The notes beneath the pieces are model-generated. The model saw only the letters and a program-made list of their open reading frames with translations. It was not told where the DNA came from and did no database searches. The translations under genes were made by a program, and so were the position numbers. Below are positions 28,337 through 36,896 of a stretch of 64,000 nt of DNA, one piece after another. How positions within the stretch are numbered: the first letter of the stretch is position 1; each line of letters starts with the position of its first letter. The stretch comes from Formosa agariphila KMM 3901 (GTDB taxonomy: Bacteria > Bacteroidota > Bacteroidia > Flavobacteriales > Flavobacteriaceae). Location of the stretch: assembly GCF_000723205.1 (NCBI RefSeq), contig NZ_HG315671.1, forward strand, positions 2,019,351 to 2,083,350, given 5' to 3'.

Positions 28337-29787
28337 TATTCTTTGTCTTTAGTTGGTTCAGCTTTAGAAGTTTTTGTACTTAATAGTTCATTTAATGTAT
28401 TTGCAACTTTTTCGTTATTATCGATATTATTGAAATTTGGCATTAGTGTATCTGAAAAAGTTAAAAAGTCACCAAAAAAAGCTCCTTCTAATATGATTAT
28501 TCTCGGGTCATTAAGTTCTTTCAGGTTTTTTATGTATTCATTTTGAGTCCCTTGAAAATCAATTACAATAAGAGTGAAAGTCGGGTTTGATAAAGCCTGA
28601 TAAATAATATCATTAAAATGGTCGTCACCAAATGAATAACCTACTGTTAGTAAAACTGATTGAGATTGAGTTATTGTTGATGCAAACTGTCTAAAAAGTT
28701 CTGAGTAAGGCAAGTCAAGAGTGTATGACTTCTTAACAGCAGAAGGATAAATTATTATTTCTCCTTTTTTCTTTAGAGAATCTATTAGTTCTAAAGGTTT
28801 TTCTTCAATACCATAGAGATTGTTTGCATCCCTTGATTCCGAATTTACCCAAGATAATGAACCATGTAATTTATAATACCTTACTACTTTTTCTATTCTT
28901 TGTACTTTGCCTGAAGTAGTAGAGCCTGGATAAAAAATATCATATTCAAACGTTTCAGGTTTGAAAAATCTTTTATGAAACCCTGAAAAACCATCAATAT
29001 AATGAACTCCAAGCTTATCAAAAGCATATTCGAAAGCTAAATCATAGTTTGCAGTAAATATATTTGCTCGTCTTAAATTTAATGGTCTTTGAAGAAGAGC
29101 TTTTAAGAATTTTTCGTGAAAAATATATTTGCTTTTCGATTCAAGTAATTCTCCTTGGGCTTTTTCTTTGGTGAATTGACTTGCCTTTTTTCTGTCAATT
29201 ATTGTTTGAGAAACAGGTCTGTTTTCTAAGTTACACACATTAAATAAGCCTTCTTTAATAGTTGTAATTAATTCAGCATATTTGTCTGTTCTTGCTTTGC
29301 TTTTGTCCTCACTAAAAACAAAATCCATTGCTATTAAATAATTTAAAACTTTTTCATATTCTATAGCGATTTCCTTTGAATCAATATCTCGTACAATGTC
29401 ATCTGTAATTTCAAATTTCCATTTTCTTTCATCTTCAAAAGTTTGAGTATCTGGAATTAAATGTTCTTTACCAAATTTTAAAACGTCCCCTTGCAATTGT
29501 TTAATAACGAAAATAAAATGGTTATAAATACCATTACCTTCAGGATCTTGTTCTTTTATATAATTTTCTACTTCTAAAGGGAAATTTCGAATTGCAACTG
29601 CTCCTAAATGAATTGAAGTGCCTGAACCAAAAAGAAAACTAACATTATCTAATTCAAGATAATTCTTCAGCATTAATTTGATTTTATCAATGATTTTACC
29701 TTGGTCTAAATCTTCAGCTATCCAATCAGCTAACTTATCTGTACTTCCAAAGAGAACTTTGTTTCTTGCTGGGTCAAAATGTGTCAT
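28336..29787 (-). CDS. SIR2-like NADase, first gene of a SIR2-HerA defence cassette
   Basis: 483 residues of the SIR2_2-like family. The nucleotide-binding loop is FLFGSGTS (Gly54-Ser58). The TANYD motif (245-249) and KLHGSLSW (306-313) follow, with Asn and His in the expected catalytic places. The middle (about 100-230) is a helical insertion. In defence pairs such SIR2 domains hydrolyse NAD on phage infection and are toxic unless held by HerA. It is the first gene after a promoter-bearing element (29829-29900) and forms one cassette with herA, closed by the 195-bp attC-like site 4. Confidence 0.85.
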   Translation of the reverse strand: MTHFDPARNKVLFGSTDKLADWIAEDLDQGKIIDKIKLMLKNYLELDNVSFLFGSGTSIHLGAVAIRNFPLEVENYIKEQDPEGNGIYNHFIFVIKQLQGDVLKFGKEHLIPDTQTFEDERKWKFEITDDIVRDIDSKEIAIEYEKVLNYLIAMDFVFSEDKSKARTDKYAELITTIKEGLFNVCNLENRPVSQTIIDRKKASQFTKEKAQGELLESKSKYIFHEKFLKALLQRPLNLRRANIFTANYDLAFEYAFDKLGVHYIDGFSGFHKRFFKPETFEYDIFYPGSTTSGKVQRIEKVVRYYKLHGSLSWVNSESRDANNLYGIEEKPLELIDSLKKKGEIIIYPSAVKKSYTLDLPYSELFRQFASTITQSQSVLLTVGYSFGDDHFNDIIYQALSNPTFTLIVIDFQGTQNEYIKNLKELNDPRIIILEGAFFGDFLTFSDTLMPNFNNIDNNEKVANTLNELLSTKTSKAEPTKDKE

Positions 29788-29828
29788 TCAGTTTAATTTA
29801 TTTTTAGTTCAGTAGTTTTTTACATGAA

Positions 29829-29900
29829 GCACAACTATTATATATAGCACATATGCACTATATATCTAATATAAAACTTTATCACATATATCACTTATTT
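29829..29900 (-). promoter_or_regulatory. Pc/attI-like element, copy D (short)
   Basis: Minus-strand order: a weak -7 region (TATATTAG), a palindrome-like block TATATAGTGCATATGTGCTA, then AATAGTTGT, at which the SIR2-HerA cassette begins. Three other copies (32.9, 48.4 and 53.7 kb) have the same order. This copy is truncated at its distal end. It is the predicted promoter and insertion point for the sub-array that ends at 24 kb. Confidence 0.55.
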
Positions 29901-29958
29901 GATTCTATCAATTTCATTATAAAAATTCATGCGGTCTAATCTAGGGACGCAACAAGCC

Positions 29959-30579
29959 TTAATCCTGTACGGTATAAAGGGTTTCTAAGAAGCGAGGTTT
30001 AGATACTGTTTTATCTGTTTCAAGAGTTTTTAATACGCCAGCTACTATAATTTTTTTATTTGGTAGTTTTTCCGAAGTTTTAGAATGTGCAATTATAAAG
30101 GATTCAGACGTTTGTTCGTCCCTCAATTCATAAACATCATATTGGTCTATTAACGGAATTAACGAGAACGTAGTTACGCCTCCAACCATATTGGGCACCA
30201 TAATAAATCCATTAAAATCTGATTTAGAATCTATGAGTTTAGGGACACCTGTCAATATTAAATTAGAAGATACTATTCCCTGCTCCTCTACCTCTGAGGG
30301 AAGCAAATGCTGGGTTTTGTATTTTAAATAATTAGCTTTTAAGTCATCATCTAATTTTGAAACCACGAGGTCCTTTTCATCTTGGTTTAATTTAGAAATC
30401 GATACTTCTAAAAACAGGATCATACGCTGTATATCACTAAAAAGTCCTCCTGTTTTACCCAATTCTGCCTGACTGATTACACCGTCTTCGGCTTGAGTAA
30501 GTAGGTTGTAAAACCGACCTCCATTGTCTAAAGATTTTAAGGCTTCATTGACTTCTGTATACGGATGAACATTTTTCAT
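29959..30579 (-). CDS. Protein of unknown function outside the cassettes
   Basis: 206 residues, soluble, no signal peptide. The N-terminal part is helical (TEVNEALKSLDNGGRFYNLL) and contains LTQAEDGVISQAELG, similar to an EF-hand loop by eye but not convincing. The C-terminal half is beta-rich. No attC-like site flanks it, so it appears to belong to the chromosome between sub-arrays. Family unknown. Confidence 0.45.
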   Translation of the reverse strand: MKNVHPYTEVNEALKSLDNGGRFYNLLTQAEDGVISQAELGKTGGLFSDIQRMILFLEVSISKLNQDEKDLVVSKLDDDLKANYLKYKTQHLLPSEVEEQGIVSSNLILTGVPKLIDSKSDFNGFIMVPNMVGGVTTFSLIPLIDQYDVYELRDEQTSESFIIAHSKTSEKLPNKKIIVAGVLKTLETDKTVSKPRFLETLYTVQD

Positions 30580-30872
30580 TAGGTCTTATTTTTAGTACAT
30601 TACTTTAATTAGATACGGCTTAAGAAGATGGAATAACATACGACTTTAAAACCCATCTATCAAATATAAAATATATGCGGTAAATATCTTGTATATAACA
30701 CCTTGGTTATCCCATTTTTTAAAAATAAAGCATAAAAAAATACTTACACATTCATACTGCTAAATGTTGAAGCATTAATATAATAGTATTTATCAGTATA
30801 ACGATAAGGTTGTATTACAATAGCTTTTTTTATAAAGGGTTATGTTTTTCAATCACTAAGGTTTTGGTAATT

Positions 30873-31613
30873 TTATCTTTTTTGATTTAAATACGCTTCA
30901 ATTTCTGTATACAAATGATGTGAATCCTTTTTATAACCTTCTACACGATTTATATAAGAATATGCATAAGTGAGCTCTTTGTTTATTAGCAAATAAAATT
31001 CGTCCCGTTGCATCATTTTCAACATCATCGGAATTTCAGAACGGTTGATAGTATTTGGAAATTTAGGATTAAACACTTTAATAGAGTTAAGATAATCAGC
31101 ATATCCACTTTGTAAATTTGCTGCATATTGTACTGAAAAATCTTGACCGAGGTAATAATCACCTATATGCTTTCTAATAACTTCATCAGATATCAGGCTT
31201 ATATTACCAGTACTTACTAATTCTTTAAATGTTCGGTTATTACTAATAAATCGTCCAACACCATAAATTCCACCAAAAGAGATATCGTTTAAAAATTGAA
31301 GCGTATCGTTTGGAATTACTTTAGTCTTATAATAGTCTTTAGCTTTTATTAGTGCTGCTATTTTTTTAGAACCATTTTTCAACCAAGTTCTTTCGTAAAA
31401 TATTGAATCGGACTTTATATCTACTTTTAGGTTTTCTAAATAACTCATTTCTCTAATCCTATTTTTCCGGTTCTCGTTACTGTTATTTATTTGTAACGCA
31501 ATTAAAATACCGATAACCACCAAAACGATTTCACCAATGGCATAAAGTAAATACTTACTGAATTTGTTTTCGGTAACAAGCTGTTGTCTAATTTGTCTAA
31601 AGAACTTAATCAT
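30873..31613 (-). CDS. DUF6090 family membrane protein
   Basis: 246 residues with the hallmark opening of the DUF6090 family: MIKFFRQIRQQLVTENKFSK, then YLLYAIGEIVLVVIGILIALQINNSNE, one membrane span with a following charged helix. The rest is a periplasmic helical domain. The family is very common in Flavobacteriaceae; its role is unknown. Not in a cassette. Confidence 0.75.
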   Translation of the reverse strand: MIKFFRQIRQQLVTENKFSKYLLYAIGEIVLVVIGILIALQINNSNENRKNRIREMSYLENLKVDIKSDSIFYERTWLKNGSKKIAALIKAKDYYKTKVIPNDTLQFLNDISFGGIYGVGRFISNNRTFKELVSTGNISLISDEVIRKHIGDYYLGQDFSVQYAANLQSGYADYLNSIKVFNPKFPNTINRSEIPMMLKMMQRDEFYLLINKELTYAYSYINRVEGYKKDSHHLYTEIEAYLNQKR

Positions 31614-31777
31614 GGATAGCAGTTGGTTTTAGCGAGACCTCCTGGTCTTGTGTATGAAACGTAGCGTGTAAAAAGACACTGAATTTTAAGATTACATCCA
31701 AACCCTTGTGTTAACAAAGACTTGTGTTGTTTTTAAAATACAATGCCGACAGTAGTAACTGTTTTATTATTTCATTG

Positions 31778-32164
31778 TCAGGGTAATTTATTTTTATTTC
31801 GATAAAAATGGCCTTCTTTTTTTAACAATAAGTAGGTCCAAGTCCCTCCTAAAAAGTCTATTACTGCAATTATTATTATTCTAGGAGATACTAAATCTAG
31901 CAACACAAATGCACTGAAGAAAACAATTACTGTAAACCGAATAAAAGCAGTTGTCTTCAAAATTAAAATAAGCTCATATTTAGCAGCGATGAAATAGTAA
32001 ACAGCAGTAGCCATTAATAAAATGCCCTCAAATCTAATCCAAACTTCATGAGTGGGTTCAATTCCAAATAAGCTAAGCAATACATTAGGCACTAACAATA
32101 GCATTAATCCGATAAGTGCCAAATAGATACCATAAATAAAAACACTTTTTGCTGATGGACTCAT
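31778..32164 (-). CDS. Small four-span membrane protein
   Basis: 128 residues with four hydrophobic spans (around residues 8-30, 45-60, 65-88 and 94-113). It ends in a Lys-rich tail (LLKKEGHFYRNKNKLP). It starts 30 bp after attC-like site 5 but no such site follows it. Function unknown; no family recognised. Confidence 0.5.
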   Translation of the reverse strand: MSPSAKSVFIYGIYLALIGLMLLLVPNVLLSLFGIEPTHEVWIRFEGILLMATAVYYFIAAKYELILILKTTAFIRFTVIVFFSAFVLLDLVSPRIIIIAVIDFLGGTWTYLLLKKEGHFYRNKNKLP

Positions 32165-32192
32165 TATCTTATCCGATTAAATAATATATTAA

Positions 32193-32329
32193 TGCCAACA
32201 ATCACGACCATGTTGAGTGAACCGGTTGCATTATAGGATTTCCCGAAGGAAAACCAGATGTAAGTAAACACAATAGCTTACACGATGAAGCTAAAAATAG
32301 CAAATTTTTATATACGTCTTAAGTTAGTG
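32193..32329 (-). repeat. attC-like site 5 (137 bp)
   Basis: Ends TGCCAAC (32193) and GTTAGTG (32323), centre GATTTCCCGAAGGAAAACC. Its outer arms do not match the start of the cassette at 32524-32871, so the two seem to have been joined by a deletion that removed that cassette's own site. Confidence 0.6.
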
Positions 32330-32335
32330 GTTCGT

Positions 32336-32510
32336 TATTTGTATTCAAATTATTAATAGTTGTTTTTGTTGTAGTCTCTAATTCTCTACATCATTGATAT
32401 TATAATTAAAACACTCGATAAAATAAACACTAAAATATGCTGTCAATTTTTTCGGATGTTATAAAATTCCCAATCATTAAAATTGCACTTGCAATAATTA
32501 TTATTAAATA
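32336..32510 (-). pseudogene. Decayed small two-span membrane protein gene
   Basis: Between the 115-residue cassette gene and site 5, minus-strand frames spell a small two-span protein in pieces: a start MKR near 32520, then NLYLIIIIASAILMIGNFIT, then ILVFILSSVLIIISMM. At least two frameshifts and a stop separate these. It is probably the dead gene that site 5 once served. Weak support. Confidence 0.3.
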
Positions 32511-32523
32511 TAAATTCTCTTCA

Positions 32524-32871
32524 TTAATTCAGAGTTTCAACTAATAAATTCAATAATTTATAAGCTCCAATTCCTAGTCCAGTACCAATCAGCATCCAAT
32601 AAATTATTTGTTTTTTGTCGGCTCTAACAATTTGCTTTTCAATTGTTTCTCCGTTTTTTAATAATTCCAACTGAATTTCTCTTTTATCGAATTGTTTGTA
32701 TTTAGATTTCAAAATAAAATTTTCGGAATTCAGATTCAGGTTGTGTTTGAAACCTGAGAAAGAGAATTTTTTTGAAACCGTTTTTCCGTTTAGCAAAACA
32801 CTTTCAATTCCGAATACAGAATTTATAAATTCTATTTTATTATTTTCAACATTAAATTCGACGTATTTCAT
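32524..32871 (-). CDS. Small cassette protein, paralogue of 25634-25984
   Basis: 115 residues with the same layout as the gene at 25634-25984: a beta domain opening KYVEFNVENNKIEFINSVFG, and a C-terminal span (IYWMLIGTGLGIGAYKLL). Roughly 40% identity by eye. It lies directly after the Pc/attI-like element copy C, that is, in first-cassette position. Its start region GCTGTAAACAATACC resembles that of its paralogue (GTTGTAAACAATGC). It no longer has a matching attC-like site. Function unknown. Confidence 0.55.
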   Translation of the reverse strand: MKYVEFNVENNKIEFINSVFGIESVLLNGKTVSKKFSFSGFKHNLNLNSENFILKSKYKQFDKREIQLELLKNGETIEKQIVRADKKQIIYWMLIGTGLGIGAYKLLNLLVETLN

Positions 32872-32895
32872 TTTCGTTCAGCTTTTCGGTATTGT

Positions 32896-33060
32896 TTACA
32901 GCTATTACATATAACACAAATGCACTATATGTATTAAATATAACACATCTCTACAAATCCACATCTATAATTTATTCATTTTTAGAAGTTTTATTAGTTT
33001 ACCGCTCCCCCACACCATTCCAATTTAAGGTTCTAAAACTGTTTTTTTAAATGTATTGAG
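32896..33060 (-). promoter_or_regulatory. Pc/attI-like element, copy C
   Basis: Shares with copies A and B the palindrome-like block (here TGCATTTGTG), the -7 region TATATTTA, an A/T-rich stretch and the distal block CACCGCTCCCCCACACC. Reading on the minus strand it ends in AATAGCTGT, at which the 115-residue cassette gene begins; G-C replaces the usual G-T at the core. Confidence 0.55.
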
Positions 33061-33233
33061 ATAAAAAAACACAAATCCTACACCAAAAACACACCGTTAT
33101 CGGATAGCTTTAAAGTTGCATTCGGAATCACTAGTAAACACTAGAGTTAGCAGTGCATACATATAGAACTACTTACATTAAAAACTTATGCGTTTTTACT
33201 TATCCTGAACTACCGAAGGTTATTGTACTACAT

Positions 33234-34136
33234 TTATTTCATTTTTGATTTAAATATAGTCTTAATGGTTTCTAATTCTTTTTTGTATTTCAAATCTGTT
33301 CTTGATGCAAAATACAAGGTGTTTTCTGTTTTAACTTTTCCTTCCCAAACTAAAAGTATTTCGTTTTTTAAAATTTGTTCTCGACATAAAAAATCGGGAA
33401 CTAATGCAAGTCCGTTACCATGGTTTAAACATCTAATTATAGAAGTAATATTTGGTAAAATGTAATTGGGTTTAAAAGCAGGTTTCTTATTAAAATTTTC
33501 AAACCAAAAACGTCTAAAATGTTCCATTTCGTTAGATGAACTATACCAAATGTTTTTAAGAAGTTCGTCTTCTAACTTGTTTAAATCATTAGATTTTAGG
33601 TGTTCCTGTAATTGGGTTGTATCGGTTTTATTGCCAGCTACTAAAACGATTCTTTCTTTTGAAAACGGAATATACTCCACTAACGATTTTTTTTCATTCT
33701 GTTTTTTAGGTGTGATTACTAAATCTAAAATGCCATTGTTTAGGTCTTTTATTAAGTCTATATGTGATCCAAATCTAGCCACTAAGTCAAAGTCTAGTTT
33801 AGGGATTTCAGGTTCAATAATGAGTTGAAACATTTCTGAACACATTCCTATATTTAAAGATGGATTTTTTTCTTGTGTTGTTTTCTTAAAATGCTGTTCT
33901 GCTATTTCAAGTTTAGTTAAAGATTCAATAATATATTCATATAGGAATTTCCCATCCTCTGTTGGAATCATTTTTCTTGAAGTGCGTTCAAATAGTTTTT
34001 TGCCAACATACGCTTCTAAAGCATTTAAGTGTACACTAACTCCAGGTTGGGACGCATATAAAGCAATAGAAGCTTTGGTTAACGTTCCATTCTCATATAT
34101 TTCTTTAAATGTTCTGTACCATTCTAAATTCACCAT
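33234..34136 (-). CDS. LysR-family transcriptional regulator
   Basis: The open frame starts at 34145, but the Met at 34136 (MVNLEWYRTFKEIYENG) fits the family's N-terminus; the product is 300 residues. The winged helix-turn-helix is residues 4-60 (TLTKASIALYASQPGVSVHL), followed by the LysR substrate-binding domain (about 90-290). It is divergent from the MdaB-like gene at 34230 with an 84-bp gap, the usual layout of a LysR regulator and its target. A palindrome ATCAAAATTTTGAT lies in the gap. Confidence 0.8.
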   Translation of the reverse strand: MVNLEWYRTFKEIYENGTLTKASIALYASQPGVSVHLNALEAYVGKKLFERTSRKMIPTEDGKFLYEYIIESLTKLEIAEQHFKKTTQEKNPSLNIGMCSEMFQLIIEPEIPKLDFDLVARFGSHIDLIKDLNNGILDLVITPKKQNEKKSLVEYIPFSKERIVLVAGNKTDTTQLQEHLKSNDLNKLEDELLKNIWYSSSNEMEHFRRFWFENFNKKPAFKPNYILPNITSIIRCLNHGNGLALVPDFLCREQILKNEILLVWEGKVKTENTLYFASRTDLKYKKELETIKTIFKSKMK

Positions 34137-34140
34137 AACT

Positions 34141-34207
34141 ATCAAAATTTTGATACAAAGGTATGATTTGTATTATTTTTACAATAATAAGTATTGCTTT
34201 AATTTTG
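34141..34207. promoter_or_regulatory. Divergent LysR/MdaB promoter region
   Basis: Contains a 14-bp perfect palindrome ATCAAAATTTTGAT (34141-34154), a likely LysR binding site. There is a leftward -7 box TACCTTTG (minus strand, 34163-34156) and a rightward -7 box TAATTTTG (34200-34207) 22 bp before the MdaB start. The palindrome lies between the leftward -7 box and the LysR start, which fits self-repression. Confidence 0.5.
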
Positions 34208-34229
34208 CTTCAAATAAAATAAGAGACAA

Positions 34230-34826
34230 ATGAAAAATATATTTATAATTAACGGCAGTCATCCATTTGCGCATTCTGGTGGAAGATTTAACGACACACT
34301 TTTCAACAATACGATTTCATTTTTTGAGACGCGTGAAGAATTTGAAGTGAAATATACTCAAGTAGGTGAAAATTATAACGTAAAAGAAGAGGTTGAAAAA
34401 TTTAAGTGGGCAGATGTAGTGATTTATCATACGCCAATTTGGTGGTTTCAAATACCATTTGGATTTAAAAAATATATAGATGAAGTTTTTACGGAAGGCC
34501 ATCAAAATGGAATTTATGCCAATGATGGTAGAAGTAGAACAAATCCAAAAATCAATTACGGGACGGGTGGTTTAATGCACGGAAAAAAATATATACTAAC
34601 TACAAGTTGGAATGCACCTAAAACCTCATTTACTTTAGAAAATGAATTTTTTAATCAGAAAAGTGTCGATGAAGGTGCTATGTTTGGATTTCACAGAATG
34701 AATGCTTTTACAGGAATGGAATTATTAGCCACACATCATTTTCACGATATGGAAAAAAATGCAGATGTGCCTACGGAGTTGAATAATTACAATACTTTTT
34801 TAAATGATTTAGTGATTAATTTGTAA
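34230..34826 (+). CDS. MdaB-like NAD(P)H quinone reductase
   Basis: 198 residues, close to the usual MdaB length (about 193). A flavodoxin-like fold with the phosphate loop at INGSHPFAHSGGRFN, the motif YHTPIWWFQIPFGFKKYID, and MHGKKYILTTSWNAP. MdaB reduces quinones by two electrons and helps resist oxidative stress; it is often controlled by a divergent LysR gene, as here. Plus strand, unlike nearly all of the neighbouring genes. Confidence 0.8.
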   Translation: MKNIFIINGSHPFAHSGGRFNDTLFNNTISFFETREEFEVKYTQVGENYNVKEEVEKFKWADVVIYHTPIWWFQIPFGFKKYIDEVFTEGHQNGIYANDGRSRTNPKINYGTGGLMHGKKYILTTSWNAPKTSFTLENEFFNQKSVDEGAMFGFHRMNAFTGMELLATHHFHDMEKNADVPTELNNYNTFLNDLVINL

Positions 34827-34931
34827 TGATTTAGATTCGAAAATGCAGTACTGCGGTCTTGTGTAACTTTAAGTTGGCAGTTAATATACACTAAATTACA
34901 GTTTAGCATTTGCTTTAGTCATTCGGAGTGG

Positions 34932-34957
34932 GTTCGGACGTCGCCGAATCCACCAAC
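34932..34957. terminator. Strong GC-rich hairpin downstream of mdaB-like gene
   Basis: GTGGGTTCGG and CCGAATCCAC pair over 10 bp with one G-T wobble and loop ACGTCG. It is far more GC-rich than its surroundings. No clear T-run follows, so a terminator role is uncertain. It lies between the mdaB-like stop and the last attC-like remnant, and may be part of that remnant. Confidence 0.35.
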
Positions 34958-34985
34958 TAGAGCATGGCGACAGGTGAACGCCTTT

Positions 34986-35029
34986 AAACTATATAATACT
35001 GAATAATTAGCGGTTATATATAGTTAGCT
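34986..35029 (-). repeat. attC-like site 20 (partial)
   Basis: The distal end carries GTTAGCTG (35023) and CGGTTATATATAG, which pair with CTATATAATACTGAATAATT. The left half is degenerate. It closes the amine oxidase cassette; the expected match to that cassette's start is weak. Confidence 0.4.
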
Positions 35030-35039
35030 GTTGGATTTC

Positions 35040-36098
35040 TTATTCTCGTATTTTTTTTAAAGTGTTTAGCGCAGAAAGTATTGCTCCTTCCATATAGCCA
35101 GAGAATTCATCGGTGGATTCTGTCCCAGAAAAATATAATTTATCACCCATATAGGTTTCCTTAAATACCGGATGTCCGTTATTTTGATGTGGTATATTAA
35201 TTAATCGATTACCATTTAGAATAAAGTCGTCTGTCCATATTTTTTCAGAGTAAGTTAAGGGAGTCGAGGCATCTTCTCCTAAAAGCTCCTCTAATTGCTT
35301 TAATACAAGTGCCTTTCTGAGTGCTTTAGTATAGGTTGATGAACTACCATTTAAGAAACCTGTAAAACCAAATTTATCTTCTTCAAAATTAGTATGGTCG
35401 TACATTTCAGAAACAATTCCTACATGACTGTACAACATTCCGGAGTATCCGTTTCTTCTCCAAAATGGTTCCGAATATTCTAAAACAAATTTAATGGATC
35501 CCGCCATCCAAGTTTGAACCGTTGGAAGTACAGCTGAAATATTGTTAGGCAGTTCAGGGATAAATTTAATTTGCGACCCCACCAACTGAACAGGTAAGCA
35601 TAAGATAACTTTATCAGCTATAAATTTTTCTCCTTTATTGGAATGCACTATTAATTCATTTTCAATGTCTTCAATGCAAACAACTTTAGTTTTTAATTTA
35701 ATGTGTTCAGCATCTATTTTTTCATATAGAGTGCTTATTAAATGCTCCGTTCCGCCTGCAATTCTATAAGATGGCGTTTCGGCTTCAGGTATATAAAATT
35801 CCTGAGCGGGTTCAAATGATTTGGTTTGAAATAAAGATTTTCCTTTAGAGTATTGGGGGAATTTTTTTAATTCTAATTCATCCAATAAGGAAATTAAGTT
35901 GGGATGTATATCAGAGAACCAAGTTGCCCCTAATTCCATCGGTGTTTCATTTTCTCCTTTTATGGTTTGTATTCTCCCACCACATCTATTCGAAGCTTCT
36001 AAGACTGTTGCATACACATTCTTTTTTGATAATAAATATGCCAAGGTAAGACCGCTAAGTCCAGCACCAATGATGATGATTCTTTCGTTTTGTTTCAT
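35040..36098 (-). CDS. FAD-dependent amine oxidase (flavin monoamine oxidase family)
   Basis: 352 residues, shorter than most family members (about 450). An N-terminal dinucleotide fold IIIGAGLSGLTLAYLLSKK (residues 8-26) with the second glycine-rich site RCGGRIQT. It has the MELGATWF motif and a C-terminal FAD-binding tail YFSGTESTDEFSGYMEGAI. Cytoplasmic. It should oxidise an amine with release of ammonia and peroxide; the substrate is unknown. Cargo of a single-gene cassette, since attC-like sites 6 and 20 flank it. Confidence 0.75.
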   Translation of the reverse strand: MKQNERIIIIGAGLSGLTLAYLLSKKNVYATVLEASNRCGGRIQTIKGENETPMELGATWFSDIHPNLISLLDELELKKFPQYSKGKSLFQTKSFEPAQEFYIPEAETPSYRIAGGTEHLISTLYEKIDAEHIKLKTKVVCIEDIENELIVHSNKGEKFIADKVILCLPVQLVGSQIKFIPELPNNISAVLPTVQTWMAGSIKFVLEYSEPFWRRNGYSGMLYSHVGIVSEMYDHTNFEEDKFGFTGFLNGSSSTYTKALRKALVLKQLEELLGEDASTPLTYSEKIWTDDFILNGNRLINIPHQNNGHPVFKETYMGDKLYFSGTESTDEFSGYMEGAILSALNTLKKIRE

Positions 36099-36126
36099 TA
36101 ATTGATATTTTCTGAATTCAGCTGTT

Positions 36127-36204
36127 TGGTAACGGTTTCGGTTATGAGTAGTTATCTGTTTTGATTAAGCACTAAATAACACTAAGTTTTAAATAGTGTT
36201 AGCA
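36127..36204 (-). repeat. attC-like site 6 (78 bp, short form)
   Basis: Ends TGGTAAC (36127) and GTTAGCA (36198). The arm TTCGGTTATGAGTAGTTATC is shared with the long forms but the central palindrome is absent. It serves the 64+138-residue cassette. Confidence 0.55.
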
Positions 36205-36605
36205 ATAGTCTTTTTTACTATTATTTCATTCAGTTTCTGAGTATCTGGTTCCGCTATTTCATTCAAATCTAACGTAACTTTAGTTCCGTTAGTTTTTGTT
36301 ATTATTAAGTTCTTATCGTTGAGTTCCGTCTTTATAATTTGGTTAAAAGTTAATGATTTTCCAAAAAAAGAATTGCCTTTAATGTTAACACCTTTTTTAT
36401 TCCATTGTACATAGTTTTTATACCAAAACATTTTACTGTAATAAAGAACTTGTAATAAAAAACCACTTTTTAAAAAGTATGTATTTAAGTCTTTATTTGA
36501 ATATGCTATAGGTTCAAAAATTCCAATCATAAAACAAATAATAGATAATATTAAGATTGCAATCCAAAACTTATTTCTCATATTATCAAAATGTATGTTT
36601 TTCAT
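36189..36605 (-). CDS. Cassette membrane protein of unknown function
   Basis: 138 residues. One or two hydrophobic spans (residues 11-30 and a weaker 46-60), then a soluble PH-like half with WNKKGVNIKGNSFFGKSLTF. It overlaps the upstream gene (36602-36796) by 4 bases (ATGA), so the two form an operon inside one cassette. The stop lies within attC-like site 6. Function unknown. Confidence 0.5.
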   Translation of the reverse strand: MKNIHFDNMRNKFWIAILILSIICFMIGIFEPIAYSNKDLNTYFLKSGFLLQVLYYSKMFWYKNYVQWNKKGVNIKGNSFFGKSLTFNQIIKTELNDKNLIITKTNGTKVTLDLNEIAEPDTQKLNEIIVKKTIANTI

Positions 36606-36796
36606 TTGCTTATTATTGATTTAATTAACTTATATGCACATAGAATTCCGATTGACGACATTACTCCACAAATTAAATATTCCTCCTTTGAATAATAATC
36701 TAACCCAGTTATAACTCCAAATATAGTCCACATAAGATTGGTTATAATTTCAAACTTATGCTTTGATTTGTTTTCAGCAGCGTTGTGTTTTGTCAT
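36602..36796 (-). CDS. Small two-span membrane protein of unknown function
   Basis: 64 residues, two spans (about 17-35 and 42-59). A 4-base ATGA overlap couples it to the downstream 138-residue membrane protein gene. The start ATG follows attC-like site 7 by 5 bp. The pair forms a two-gene cassette. Function unknown. Confidence 0.5.
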   Translation of the reverse strand: MTKHNAAENKSKHKFEIITNLMWTIFGVITGLDYYSKEEYLICGVMSSIGILCAYKLIKSIISK

Positions 36797-36801
36797 AATA
36801 T

Positions 36802-36896
36802 TGCCAACAGTTATAGTGTAAGTAGCCTTATGGTTTTGTGTACAGAATCTTGATAAAGCACTAATTTAGCAATTATTTTAAACAATTTTGTTAAGC
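36802..36896 (-). repeat. attC-like site 7 (95 bp)
   Basis: Left end TGCCAAC, right end GTTAAGC, which is a canonical attC core (minus-strand GCTTAAC, RYYYAAC). The truncated AraC-like open frame at 36811-37347 runs into this site, so its last 24 or so residues come from the repeat. Confidence 0.5.
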
